This document shows positions 35,683 to 45,246 of a stretch of DNA of 64,000 bases, piece by piece. The notes under the pieces are model-generated. The model had not been told where the DNA came from and searched no databases. It worked only from the letters and a program-made list of their open reading frames with translations. Each line of letters opens with the position of its first letter. The first letter of the stretch is position 1. Both the position numbers and the translations under genes were made by a program. This stretch comes from CAVVIO01 sp963748095 (GTDB lineage Bacteria > Bacteroidota > Bacteroidia > Bacteroidales > UBA10428): NCBI GenBank assembly GCA_963748095.1, contig CAVVIO010000012.1, forward strand, positions 32,794 through 96,793, in the 5' to 3' direction.

Positions 35683-36783
35683 ATGAAAAGCATATTTAAT
35701 TTATTCGAAAGGTTAAGTGCAGATAAAATCAGCTTTTTGTACCATGGAATTCTTCATGATGAATTTACTGAAAAAATTATCGACCTTATTGAAAAGAATA
35801 TCAGTACTAATAATGATGAAGTTTCAATAAAAAATAAGATCTCTTTTCTGGTGGCTGAGTCTTTTCAAAATGTTTTAAGACATAGCGAAATAGATAAAGA
35901 CAATGGAAAAAATATAAGGAGTTTGGGTGTTTTTATTTTAAGAAACAGAAACAATTTATATTATATTACCTCTGCTAATCTAATTAATAATAAAGATATT
36001 GATGAGTTAAAAGTTAAACTTTCACATGTAAATGAGCTGGATAAAGACAAACTAAAAGAGCTTTATATTGAAATCCTGAATAATACGGGTTTTTCCGCAA
36101 AAGGTGGCGCAGGATTAGGTCTCATTCAAATGGCAAATAAATCAGGTAATAAGATAGAATATGACTTCGAAAAAGTGAATGACAACTATTCGTATTTTTA
36201 TTTCCATCTAAAAATCAAAACGAAACTGCCTGATGATAAAAACATTTCAGAGCTTTTAGTATCTTCCGAAAAAGAACTTTGCTCATACATGTACAGTCAT
36301 GACAGTTATCTGGCATATAAAGGAAATTTTTCTCAGGATAATGTTTTAATTCTGTTAAAAATTATTGAGAGAAATTTACAGGCAAACCCTTTTGAATATA
36401 CAGGTATTAAAGCAATAATATTTACCATTCTCACTGAACTTTTACAAAATATCAGTAAACACGCATATCAAATTAAAAATAAAAAAGAAGGGATATTTAT
36501 GCTTGAGACCTCTTTAAATAAATATATTATCAGTACAGGAAACTATATTGAAAATACCGAATCTGAGATTATTGTAAAAAAATTAAATCTGCTTAATGGT
36601 TTAGATAAAGATGCCTTAAAAACATTGTATTTAAACAAAATCAGAAATAGTGAGATTGATAGTGAAGGGAATGCCGGCATTGGATTTATAGAAATTGCAA
36701 GAGACAGCAGCGATAAAATTGAATATAATATATCAGTGATAAATGAGAAATATTCATTTTTAACAGTAAGTGTAAAAATATAA
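35683..36783 (+). CDS. Tandem SiaB-family (DUF6272) protein kinase
   Basis: The 366-residue protein consists of two homologous ~180-residue GHKL-type ATPase domains. Domain 1 has the N-box AESFQNVLRHSE and lid/G-box GGAGLGLIQMA. Domain 2 has TELLQNISKHAYQ and GNAGIGFIEIA. SiaB kinases phosphorylate SiaC, and single-domain forms of ~180 residues are usual, so this is an internal duplication or fusion. The SiaC gene starts 3 bp after the stop. A SpoIIE phosphatase follows, completing a partner-switch set. Confidence 0.85.
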   Translation: MKSIFNLFERLSADKISFLYHGILHDEFTEKIIDLIEKNISTNNDEVSIKNKISFLVAESFQNVLRHSEIDKDNGKNIRSLGVFILRNRNNLYYITSANLINNKDIDELKVKLSHVNELDKDKLKELYIEILNNTGFSAKGGAGLGLIQMANKSGNKIEYDFEKVNDNYSYFYFHLKIKTKLPDDKNISELLVSSEKELCSYMYSHDSYLAYKGNFSQDNVLILLKIIERNLQANPFEYTGIKAIIFTILTELLQNISKHAYQIKNKKEGIFMLETSLNKYIISTGNYIENTESEIIVKKLNLLNGLDKDALKTLYLNKIRNSEIDSEGNAGIGFIEIARDSSDKIEYNISVINEKYSFLTVSVKI

Positions 36784-36786
36784 GCT

Positions 36787-37164
36787 ATGATAAATAAACT
36801 ACACATAACAGGCGATGTAGACGTGCCTGAAATAGTACTAGATGCAAAAAATAACCATTTTGAGATTTCCGGAAGATCCATTCCTGAAAATGCAAATACT
36901 ATTTTTATACCTGTTTTAGAATGGCTGAATCAGTACTTCATGAACCCTAATAAACAAACAAATTTTATTTTGAAGCTGGATCATATTAATTCTTCTTCAT
37001 TAAAAAAAATTACTGAAATATTGGCACTACTCGAGAAAAACCATAACAAAGGCTGTGATATAAAAGTTCTATGGTTTTATAAGATCAATGATACTGCAAT
37101 GGAGAGAAAGTGCATGGAGCTTTTAAATTTATTTAAAATCCCATCTGAAATAAATTCATTTTAG
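36787..37164 (+). CDS. SiaC-family (DUF1987) regulatory phosphoprotein
   Basis: This 125-residue protein matches DUF1987/SiaC: FEISGRSIPENA, PVLEWLNQYFMNP, the phospho-site region LDHINSSSLKKI and IKVLWFYKINDTAMERK. In Pseudomonas, SiaC is phosphorylated by SiaB and dephosphorylated by SiaA and controls a diguanylate cyclase. No cyclase is present here, so the target must differ or be elsewhere. Start and stop fit a tight operon with the tandem SiaB gene. Confidence 0.88.
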   Translation: MINKLHITGDVDVPEIVLDAKNNHFEISGRSIPENANTIFIPVLEWLNQYFMNPNKQTNFILKLDHINSSSLKKITEILALLEKNHNKGCDIKVLWFYKINDTAMERKCMELLNLFKIPSEINSF

Positions 37165-37434
37165 TTCCTTTTCTTTGATGCAAGAGGTCAGGAAATGTAA
37201 TAAAATAAATGAGGGAAACAGCATCAGTTAAACAATGGAAGCCTGAACAATACTTCCATATAATATAATTTTAATATGTGTGAATTATACAAATTATTTA
37301 TCTAATTGTGTAATGCCCTTCCTGATTAGTACGATTACCTTTATTCCGGGAACATTTATTCATACACTAAAGCTATTGGTATAGTGTTATATTTATCTGA
37401 CTCCCAATTGTAAGTTACTTCATCGATTCAGGAT

Positions 37435-39030
37435 ATGAATGAAAAAGGCAAATCGGAAACGTTAGATGTTGTGAACATTGAAAAAGCAAAACGTGCCGCT
37501 GAACTGGTTATTGCAAACACGGAGAAAGCAAAGCGTGCTGCAGAATTAGTTATTGCAGATAAAGAGCTCATATATCAAAAAGATGAAAAGGCAAAACGTG
37601 AAGCAGAGTTAGTACTTGCAAACGTGAAAAAAGCAGAACGTGAAGCAGAGTTAGTCCTTGCAAACATAGAGAAAGCAAAACGTGCTGCAGAATTAGTCAT
37701 TGCTGATAAAGAGCTTATCTACCAAAAAGAAGAGAAAGTAAAACGTGCAGCAGAGTTAGTACTTGCAAACACAGAGAAAGCAAAACGTGAAGCAGAGTTA
37801 ATTATTGCAAATATAAAAAAAGCAAAACGTGAAGCGGAATTAGTCATTGCAAACAAAGAACTTTCTTATCAGAAAAGAGAAAAGGCAAAACGTGCCGCAG
37901 AGCTGATTATTGCAAAAGTCGAGAAAGCAAAACAAGCATCAGAGATAGTCAATGAAAAGATAGAGAAAACAAAACGCGCGGCAGCGTTAGTTGTGACGAA
38001 GAAAGAACTTTCTTATCAGAAAAGAGAGCAGGCAAAACAAGAGTTAGAGATAGCCATTGAAAAGTTAGAGAAAGCAAAACGTGCAGCAGCTTTAGTTGTA
38101 ACAAAAAAAGAACTTGCATTGGCAAAAGAGAAAGAAAAACTTGCTGAAGAGTTAATCATTTTAAATAAACGGCTTTCAAATCAAATCTCAGTGCGCAAGC
38201 TGGCAGAAGAGAAGTTACTCCAATTAAATCATGAATTAAAAACTACTTATGAGAAATTGGAACATTTTAGTAGTTTAATCTCAGAAAGTGTTGATTATGC
38301 TAAAAAAATACAGAATTCTATCATTCCTGACTATCAAAAATTTTTTGATTTTTTCCCGGACTCTTTTATTCTTTCACAACCTAAAGATGTATTAAGCGGT
38401 GACTTTTTTTGGTCGCACAATAAAAATAATAAAATAACTTTTGCAATTGTTGATTGCACCGGACACGGTATTCCTGGTGCATTACTGAGTGTCATAGGGA
38501 TCATCTTACTTAACAAAGTGGTGATCGAAAAAGAAATAATTTCTCCAACTGAGATTCTGGGTTCAATTAATAAAGAGTTAAAAAACCTTTTTAATGCCGG
38601 TAACGAAATGGTTGATGATGGAATGGAAATCAGCATTATTTCTTATGACAAACTAACAAAAGAAATGATAATAGCCCAGACATCAAGAAGTGTTTTAATT
38701 ATTGATCCCGATGGTACATTAACCACTTTTGATTCTGATGTATTTACTATTGGCGGTATATTATCAAGAAATAAAACAACAACGTTTTTAGATGACAGTT
38801 ATCAAATAAAAAGGGATTCAATGCTGTATTTATTTTCAGATGGCTATACCGACCAGTTTGGTTCGGATTTAAATATTAAATACGGCATACAAAACTTCCA
38901 TGAACAAATAAAGACTATTTATAAACTTCCGGCGCAGGAACAACGTGAAATACTATTAAACCGCCATTTACAATGGAAAGGTAATATGCAACAAACCGAT
39001 GATATTACAGTAATTGGGATAAAATTTTAA
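37435..39030 (+). CDS. SpoIIE-type PP2C phosphatase with long heptad coiled coil (SiaA-like)
   Basis: This 531-residue protein has a charged repetitive helix (residues 15-231) built from EKAKRAAELVIAN-type units, a further coiled coil to ~285, then a SpoIIE/PPM phosphatase. The metal-binding motifs are present: VLSGDFFW, DCTGHGIPGALLSVIG, FSDGYTDQFG and QTDDITVIGI. It probably dephosphorylates the neighbouring SiaC protein. Unlike Pseudomonas SiaA there is no membrane sensor, so the long helix may be the input or a scaffold. A 270-bp gap without a recognised gene separates it from SiaC. Confidence 0.88.
   Translation: MNEKGKSETLDVVNIEKAKRAAELVIANTEKAKRAAELVIADKELIYQKDEKAKREAELVLANVKKAEREAELVLANIEKAKRAAELVIADKELIYQKEEKVKRAAELVLANTEKAKREAELIIANIKKAKREAELVIANKELSYQKREKAKRAAELIIAKVEKAKQASEIVNEKIEKTKRAAALVVTKKELSYQKREQAKQELEIAIEKLEKAKRAAALVVTKKELALAKEKEKLAEELIILNKRLSNQISVRKLAEEKLLQLNHELKTTYEKLEHFSSLISESVDYAKKIQNSIIPDYQKFFDFFPDSFILSQPKDVLSGDFFWSHNKNNKITFAIVDCTGHGIPGALLSVIGIILLNKVVIEKEIISPTEILGSINKELKNLFNAGNEMVDDGMEISIISYDKLTKEMIIAQTSRSVLIIDPDGTLTTFDSDVFTIGGILSRNKTTTFLDDSYQIKRDSMLYLFSDGYTDQFGSDLNIKYGIQNFHEQIKTIYKLPAQEQREILLNRHLQWKGNMQQTDDITVIGIKF
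37477..38127 (+). repeat. In-frame 42/63-bp repeats encoding a heptad-exact helix
   Basis: Thirteen degenerate units of 14 or 21 residues follow the order 14-21-14-14-21-14-14-21-14-14-21-14-21. The 14-mers read EKAKRAAELVIAN and the 21-mers add KELxYQK. Every unit is a multiple of seven, totalling 217 residues or 31 heptads. Confidence 0.8.
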
Positions 39031-39133
39031 TGAACAACCTCGCTAAGTTCGTTCGACTTACCACCCGATAAAATATCAGGTTCATCGTGCTTTACTTCTG
39101 AAATTTGAGTCTCACGTATAAAATGACTTTTAT

Positions 39134-39977
39134 CTAACGGTGATCTGGCAAGGGCGCCATCTCCACATCCTTCTTATCCTGTGATACTTTAATGTTATCG
39201 AACCAGGTATAACAGGTTACTGCCGGTCCCCACTCCGGAGCTGTTTCCACCATGAAAAGTAGAAAAGTAGAAACGATCGACTTTTTCTCCATTGGAAGTA
39301 AAGCGCAATCCTTTTTTCAGCAGTACCTGTTTTCCGTTTACCCATACTTCTACTTCGCCATCGTATTTGTCGCCGGCACTGTTTATTTTTACCCGTTCCG
39401 TCATCAGGTACCATTTCCCTCTTTCGAAGGTAACCTGTTCGCCCGAAGGATATAACAGCGGCATGTCCTCGCCCCATTTGCCGGGCTTGTCCATGTGATA
39501 GAGATATAAGACGGCATGTCCTTCGGATCGCCACATAAAACGGGCGGTGAATCCATTGGTACCGTCGCAGGTCTGTCCGCCACTGCAAAGGTCTCCTGCT
39601 GCGAGGCCCGGCAGTTTACCTCCCAGCTTAAAACTGAAATTGTTACTGAACCGCAGCCAGTACGACATGTAATACTGGTCGTGTTCCGGCAATACTATGG
39701 AAATCTGGGCTCCGGTTTCTCCTGGTCCTACTCCACCTTCGGGATAGGTGATTCGCAGGGATTGCCGGCCTGATTCTGCAACCGAACTATCGACCATCGA
39801 ACGGGTTTTCATTCCGTCCTGCCAGCCGGCTGACTGAAATCCGTCGGATTGCCACATATCGATATCATAGGCTGTACCTGCCGGTTGTTTTTCAAATCCG
39901 GTGGAGATACTGTACTGGGCGTTAACCGTTAGTGTGATGGTTACCGGGATCAGAAATGTGAGGATGTAGTTTTTCAT
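39134..39977 (-). CDS. Polysaccharide lyase family 14-like secreted enzyme (frameshifted near 3' end)
   Basis: A signal peptide (MKNYILTFLIPVTITLTVNAQ) precedes a PL14-like jelly roll: YYMSYWLRFSNNFSFKLGGKLPGLA, GFTARFMWRSEGHAVLYLYH, YDGEVEVWVNGKQV and FYFSTFHGGNSS. The first frame ends at 39195. One extra G near 39229 explains this, since the neighbouring frame gives EWGPAVTCYTWFDNIKV and stops at 39134. PL14 enzymes cleave uronic-acid polysaccharides such as alginate, but the substrate here is inferred only from the family. The gene stands alone upstream of a repeat element. Confidence 0.7.
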
Positions 39978-40038
39978 TTTTAAGTCTGTGTTTTTTGTTG
40001 AATTATTACATTGTTGTAAGCAATAACCTTCTATTAAT

Positions 40039-40173
40039 CGTCATTGCGAAGGAGGAACGACTGAAGCAATCTCCTGCTAAAGTATAATGAATATTCTAAT
40101 TAGTGAAATCTCATTCAAAAGAAGGAGACTGCCTGCCTGCTGCAGGCAGGCCACGCTATCGCTCGCAGTGACG
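40039..40173. repeat. ~135-bp intergenic element with terminal inverted repeats
   Basis: The ends CGTCATTGCGA (40039-40049) and TCGCAGTGACG (40163-40173) are inverted repeats with one mismatch. Inside is a GC-rich palindrome CCTGCCTGCTGCAGGCAGG. An 18-bp segment, TCATTCAAAAGAAGGAGA, recurs at 40111 and 40191, so a degenerate second copy abuts it. It looks like a short non-coding mobile or REP-type repeat. Confidence 0.6.
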
Positions 40174-40318
40174 TTCTTTTAGTAATTATTTCATTCAAAA
40201 GAAGGAGATTACCTGCGGTGCGCTCCGTTGCGTTACGGTTGCCACATCGATGTACCTCCTCTTCGTATGACGGAAACTACAAAGGACTTTTTCAAACATC
40301 TTCATCAAAGTTATGTAA

Positions 40319-42536
40319 TTATTTCCACCATTCAGCCGGCTTCGGGCCCATAACAAAGGACATGGTTCCGCCCTGCATGATGGCATCATGGGAAAGAATC
40401 GTGGAATCCAGTTTTTTCCCGTTTAGGGAACAGGACTGAATATAAATGTTCTCTTTGCTAAGGTTCTCTGCTTCTATCAGCAGTTGTTTGCCATTGCCCA
40501 GTTGTACCTGTATCTCGGGAAATGCCGGGCCGTTGACATAATAAAAGGGCTGGCCGGCATTCGGGAAAAAGCCTAAGCGCTGCAAATACATACCACGAAC
40601 TCATGGCGCCACTGTCCTCATTTCCGGGATACCCTTTTTCCGTGTATTTCTCCCGCATCATTTTCTTTACCCAATAGCTGGCCAGATCGGGCCGGCCGGA
40701 ATAATGAAACGACTGGATAGCCAGGAAAGCCGGTTCATTATCATAGCCAATGAGGTTGTGCTCCAGTCCGTAACTGAGTCTGTCAGAAAAGTTCGTAGCC
40801 CCTCCGCAAAGATCCACCAGTTTGGGAAAATCGTGGGGAACAAAGTATGAATAGGTCCATGAATTGGCTTCGTAAAAATAGTTGTGCCATGAACCCCAGT
40901 TTTTGGCCGGATCGATTATCACCCAGTTACCGTTTTCATCTTTCGGACAGATAAAACCCTTGTACCCCCCGCTTTCGAGTTCCGGATCCCAGAGGTTTAC
41001 CCACTTATGGCTTCTATCGAGGTATTTCTTGTAATCGGCAGTTTGTCCCAGTCCGTTTGCCATTTCCGAAGCACAAAAGTCGTTATAGGAATATTCCAGG
41101 CTAACCGAGCAGGACATGGTACCTGCAGGTATCCAGCCAAGCGATTTGTAACTGGCTGCTGCCTTATCCATCTTTGCCGGATCGGCAGAGCTCTGCGGAC
41201 CCAGCCGCTGACTGTCGGCATCGTATTGAATGATCCGGTAAGCATCCTGCCAGTTGACCCCCGGTACTTTTTTCACGTACGCATCGGCAATGATATTGTC
41301 GACGTTGTTGCCTCCCTGCTCACGGAACATATCGTGACCGGCAATAAAGGCATCCTTCACCAGGTGATTGCGGTTGAACCGGGTAATGAACGAATTTACA
41401 TTATCCTTCACCATTGCGGGATTGATCAATACCATGAGCGGGAACACGGTGCGCCAGGTATCCCAGGCGGCATAGTGGTCGTCCCACAATACGGCGCCTT
41501 CCTTATACCCTTCCATATCGTTGGTACGGTCGCGCGGCATCAGCATGCTGTGGTACATGGCTGTATAAAAGATCTTCCGGGCAACCGTATCTTCCGTACT
41601 GATTTTTATTTTATCCAACTGGTTGTTCCATGTATCGTATGCCTGTTGTTTTACTGCCTTGTAATCCCATCCGGGAATTTCCCCGGCAAGCCATTTGGCT
41701 GACTGATCGCTGCTTTTGAACGAAACAGCTATTTTCAGGTAAACCGTATCGTTTTCCGAGGTGTTGAAATGCAAATAAGCCCCTACCCTGTCGTTCACCT
41801 GTTCCAGTTGTGTGGAGGATTTTCCCTTCATCAGTTCCTTGTTGCGCCATACGCCATAAGAAACGGGCTTTTTACTGGTTTCGGCCGTGAACCATACGCG
41901 GTATTGTCCATCGCCGAAGCCGCCGCTGTAGCGTCCGTGTCCGCTTATCCGGCCGTCCTTGTCAACGGTTACATCCGCTTCGCTTACTTTACCGCCTACT
42001 TCGGTGGCAATGTCCATTGGAATGTTGTGGGTGACATCGAAAACCAGCACGGATGAATCGCTTTTGGGATAGATGATGCGGTAGATCGCCGAATGGTACG
42101 ACGGGGTGACCTGTACCCGGATATTGTACCTGTTGAGTCTGACGGAATATTCGTACGCCCGGGCCGTCTCCTCCGACTTCGGGGAATCGTGTCCCTGTTC
42201 GGTGTAATTCAGTCCGGTTTGCGGACTAATGAACACCATACCGTATTTCCCCCAGCCGGTGCCGCTGGCATGTAACTGGCCGAATCCCCGGATGGGTTGG
42301 TCGGGCGAATAACCGTCGTGTCCGCCTTTCCTGGTTTCGGGACTGGGATTAATGGATGCAAAGGGAAGCTGCGGCCCGATCACACAGTTACTGATATTGC
42401 CGTCGGCTACCCCGATAAACGGATCGACAAAACGCACAGGATCCTCTGTAAACTGAACGGATGAGCTGTTGCAGCCGGAACTGAACGAAAAGATTACCGG
42501 GACTAAAAGAAACAGAAGGAGATTGTTTTTTTTCAT
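40319..42536 (-). CDS. GH92 alpha-mannosidase-type lipoprotein (one frameshift near 3' end)
   Basis: The main frame (40458-42536) starts with a lipoprotein signal ending FSSGC. It has GH92 hallmarks: VDPFIGV, GPQLPFASINPSPET, GFGQLHASGTGWGKYG, YHSAIYRIIYP, AMYHSMLMPR, WDTWRTVFPL and GNEDSGAMSSWYVFAAL. One extra T near 40575 shifts the frame. The C-terminus GFFPNAGQPFYYVNGPAF... ends at 40319. GH92 enzymes are calcium-dependent exo-alpha-mannosidases for host or fungal glycans. Reconstructed length is ~740 residues, normal for the family. Confidence 0.9.
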
Positions 42537-42848
42537 AGGTCTGTTGTAGTTTTATATAAAAGGCTGTAAAAAAGCCTTTGCGAATCTTGGTGACACCGAC
42601 AAGCTGCCGGTGCTTTGCGCTTCTCCGTGCAATAATCAGATGTAGCTGTTACGCGAAGTTACGCAAAGAAGTCGCCAAGATACGCAAAGAAAAGAAATGC
42701 AAATTTCGGCAATCCTCTTCTTTTTTGACAGCTTTATAGTTTTCGTTTGTGAGGTTGAATGAAAAGGTAGCTGCAAGTTTGTAATAAAAACCGGAAATAG
42801 CAAGAGGGGATAATAAATTGATGTATAATTGAGCTGTGGGATGGTAAA
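42537..42848. other. Gene-free spacer with short direct repeats
   Basis: No gene is recognised here. TACGCAAAGAA occurs at 42660-42670 and 42681-42691, 21 bp apart, preceded by a similar TTACGCGAAG. The spacer leads into the 21-bp array. Confidence 0.4.
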
Positions 42849-43205
42849 ATGACGTTTTGAGCGGGTGGAATTGAACATCAATCTGATAATATGACGCATT
42901 GAGTTATCAGAATGAAGCATTGAGCTAATAAAATGAAGCATTGAGTTATTAATATGATGTGTTGAGTTAATAAAATGAAACGTTGAGCGAATAATATGAT
43001 CTGTAAAAATGACAATATGGCGCATTGAGATGATTTTATGGCATATTGAGCGAACAATATGATGCGTTGTGTTAATAAAATGATACGTTGAGCGAATAAT
43101 ATGACGCGTTGTGTTAATTATATGACGCGTTGAGTTAATTATATGATGTGTTGAGTTGGTAAAATGATGCATTGAGCGGGTATTATGATACCTGCAGTGA
43201 ATAAA
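42849..43205. repeat. Array of 17 diverged 21-bp tandem units
   Basis: Seventeen consecutive units are each exactly 21 bp. Almost all start ATGA or ATGG and most contain a CGTTGAG-like core followed by TTAATAAA/GCGAATAAT-type tails. Units differ at many positions but no unit has an indel. The minus-strand frame through part of the array encodes a 7-residue repeat (FINSTHH-like), which is probably incidental. Confidence 0.8.
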
Positions 43206-43240
43206 ATTTTACCAGAAGCGGGAAGAATTGGATATATGTA

Positions 43241-43262
43241 GAGACGTGATGCATCACGTCTC
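43241..43262. repeat. Perfect 22-bp palindrome
   Basis: GAGACGTGATG is followed directly by its exact reverse complement CATCACGTCTC. It lies just past the 21-bp array with no gene beside it. It resembles dispersed palindromic repeats of environmental genomes, though dispersal cannot be tested in this window. Confidence 0.55.
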
Positions 43263-43412
43263 GGGAATGTTCACAATTTCTCCTGTTACAGATCAATCCG
43301 ACATGCCGGTATTTTGTTCGTTGTCTGAACACGATTTACAGGATTTTTTGATGGACAGGATGAAGATGTGGCAGAATAAGTAAGTTAACAAGGTATATGG
43401 AATTAAAACGAG

Positions 43413-43435
43413 GGCACGGACAACATGTCCGCGCC
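43413..43435. repeat. GC-rich inverted repeat
   Basis: GGCaCGGACA (from 43413) and TGTCCGcGCC (to 43435) pair around ACA with one unpaired position per arm. Local GC content is far above the surroundings. The spacer 43263-43541 holds no other recognised feature. Confidence 0.4.
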
Positions 43436-43541
43436 AGCTTGGGGGGGATTTCTTTCCTTTTGCGAAATGTTCATACGGTAATACCGGCGGTTATATGCCA
43501 ACTATGCCTTTTTAATAAACGGGATTGACCCCGGCTTGTGT

Positions 43542-44291
43542 TTACCTGAACATAATTGCTATACCAAACGAAAGCCGATTGATATCCTCTTTATGCTCCC
43601 ATTCATCAAACTGACCATATTCGTAATCTTTTCTTGCAACCGATTTAGTTTTTTGATACCGGTATGCAGCAGTAAACAATAAATCACTGTTTTTGCTCAG
43701 CGGTATTTTAACTCCTATTTCGGGATGAACCATCAATCCCCCATAATGCCGGAGTCTGGCATCAGTGATATTGTAAGGTGACCAGTTCAGGTAAAGTTCG
43801 TCATAATGCTTGGCTTTGAAACCACCAAAAGAATATCCTCCCTTTACTACCACAAAAGGAGAGATTGCATGATCCCATAAGGTGTATCGTAATTCAGCAA
43901 AAAGCGGAAAAAGATTGTGATCAAAAATTTCAAATCCTACTCCTGCCCCTGCTGCCCAATGTTTGTTGAACATATAACCATTAGTGATAGTGAATGAAGG
44001 TGCAACAGCCAAAGTGGTGCGGGTAGAGCGATGATCATATCCAGTATAGGAGTCAGCAGTCTGTAAATAGTCAGGGTAGTATGGTATATAATAAATTGTC
44101 CCGTTATCTATCTGACTGTTCCCAAACAAAAAACTGATCTGCATTATATTATAAAATCCTTTCTCTTTTCTGGTATTGGAAGAGGAATCGATTTCATTGT
44201 TTTTTGAATTGAGGTTGACTTCTTTTCCGGATTGAGCAAAAATACTGAGTGTCAGTAATAGCGATAAGATGATAAGGTAGATCTTTTTCAT
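43542..44291 (-). CDS. Outer-membrane beta-barrel protein
   Basis: The start is taken at ATG 44291 (MKKIYLIILSLLLTLSIFAQSG), which gives a proper signal peptide and follows the upstream gene's stop by 10 bp. The longer frame from 44381 runs into that gene. The mature ~230 residues show alternating beta strands with aromatic ends (WAAGAGVGFEIFDHNLFPLFAELRYTLWD, VVKGGYSFGGF, LSFGIAIMFR), typical of small porin-like barrels. It is probably co-transcribed with the propeller lipoprotein upstream. Function is unknown. Confidence 0.75.
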   Translation of the reverse strand: MKKIYLIILSLLLTLSIFAQSGKEVNLNSKNNEIDSSSNTRKEKGFYNIMQISFLFGNSQIDNGTIYYIPYYPDYLQTADSYTGYDHRSTRTTLAVAPSFTITNGYMFNKHWAAGAGVGFEIFDHNLFPLFAELRYTLWDHAISPFVVVKGGYSFGGFKAKHYDELYLNWSPYNITDARLRHYGGLMVHPEIGVKIPLSKNSDLLFTAAYRYQKTKSVARKDYEYGQFDEWEHKEDINRLSFGIAIMFR

Positions 44292-44301
44292 AACAATCAT
44301 T

Positions 44302-45231
44302 TTATGGGATGAGTTTAATATTTTCCAGGTCACTGATATCATATAGAAATAAACCCTGAGTATTGGCAACTGCAAGGACATCTCCTGTTTTCGAATAGCA
44401 GGTTCCGGATATATCAGGATAGTCTTTCACAAGATTAAGTTCGTTTTCAGATGCAGTATAAACAGAAAGTTCATTACCCAGGGTAATTAGCTTATCCCCA
44501 ACCCTGAATATTTTTACTGCATCCGTTGTAACCGGATAATCTTTAAATATTTTTGAAAATTCCGGTATTCCATTGCCTGTTATAAAAACACCCAGGATGG
44601 TTGTGCCCGTGAGAACGAAAAAAGCATCCATCTGTGGCATGTAACAAATATCAACAGGCTCAAAGCTATGGAAATAGAGCGGATAGGTGATCGGATAGTT
44701 TTCATTATATATTATGCAATCGCAATAACCACTTGAAAGGTTTTCCAGTTTTCCCAAAATATAAACTATATCATCCTCAAAAAACATTCGTACCGGAAAG
44801 GCATTGCTGTAGTAGAGCGGAGGAGCATAATTTCCCCTGGGAGTTGTCCACAGATCTTCCTCTCTTGAGCTGAAAGCTCCCGACCGGTAAGTGCAGATAG
44901 CCCAACTATTGTAACTTCCATAAGAATATATTTGATCCGTATCCATTTTGATCATTCCTATATATGGCTTATCATATTCAGGATGATCACTGAACCAGGA
45001 ATCAGGAATTACTTTCGTCGTGAGATTGCCGTATAGCTGATCGTATTCAGTGAAATCGAGATTAGGCTGCTTATCTGTTACCGTACCTGTGAGTACATGC
45101 GTTTCTGTTCCTGCAATAAGTCCTTTGCCTTCCTCATAGGGTATATTCCAGTAACTCTTATAGTCCGTGAACCGGTTAAAATAGTTTTTCTGCCGTGTGT
45201 AAAATAGTTGTCTGAAGCGGATTACTGACAT
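44302..45231 (-). CDS. LVIVD-type beta-propeller lipoprotein, C-terminal piece
   Basis: This 309-residue frame contains beta-propeller-like repeats: YDKPYIGMIKMDTDQIYSYGSY, VYILGKLENLSSGYCDCIIYN, DAFFVLTGTTILGVFI and GDVLAVANTQGLFLYDISDLENIKLI. The N-terminal ~20 residues of the frame are out of register. The correct frame between 45195 and 45255 reads NNLVDMVVLDVSNPLQTTIL. The gene therefore spans 44302-45591 with two single-base shifts. It is a probable outer-membrane lipoprotein of unknown function. Confidence 0.7.
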   Translation of the reverse strand: MSVIRFRQLFYTRQKNYFNRFTDYKSYWNIPYEEGKGLIAGTETHVLTGTVTDKQPNLDFTEYDQLYGNLTTKVIPDSWFSDHPEYDKPYIGMIKMDTDQIYSYGSYNSWAICTYRSGAFSSREEDLWTTPRGNYAPPLYYSNAFPVRMFFEDDIVYILGKLENLSSGYCDCIIYNENYPITYPLYFHSFEPVDICYMPQMDAFFVLTGTTILGVFITGNGIPEFSKIFKDYPVTTDAVKIFRVGDKLITLGNELSVYTASENELNLVKDYPDISGTCYSKTGDVLAVANTQGLFLYDISDLENIKLIP

Positions 45232-45246
45232 CGAGAACGACCATAT

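Noticed and set aside
41007..41702. 231-residue plus-strand frame opposite the GH92 gene
   Set aside because: Antisense shadow of a strongly supported GH92 coding region. No recognisable protein motif.
42636..43172. 178-residue minus-strand reading frame rich in HIINST heptapeptides
   Set aside because: It is produced by the 21-bp array, which has no stop in that frame. It has no start context or domain, and its N-terminal part begins inside the array.
42849..43205. Possible CRISPR array
   Set aside because: Units are contiguous 21-bp diverged repeats without unique spacers, and no cas gene is present.
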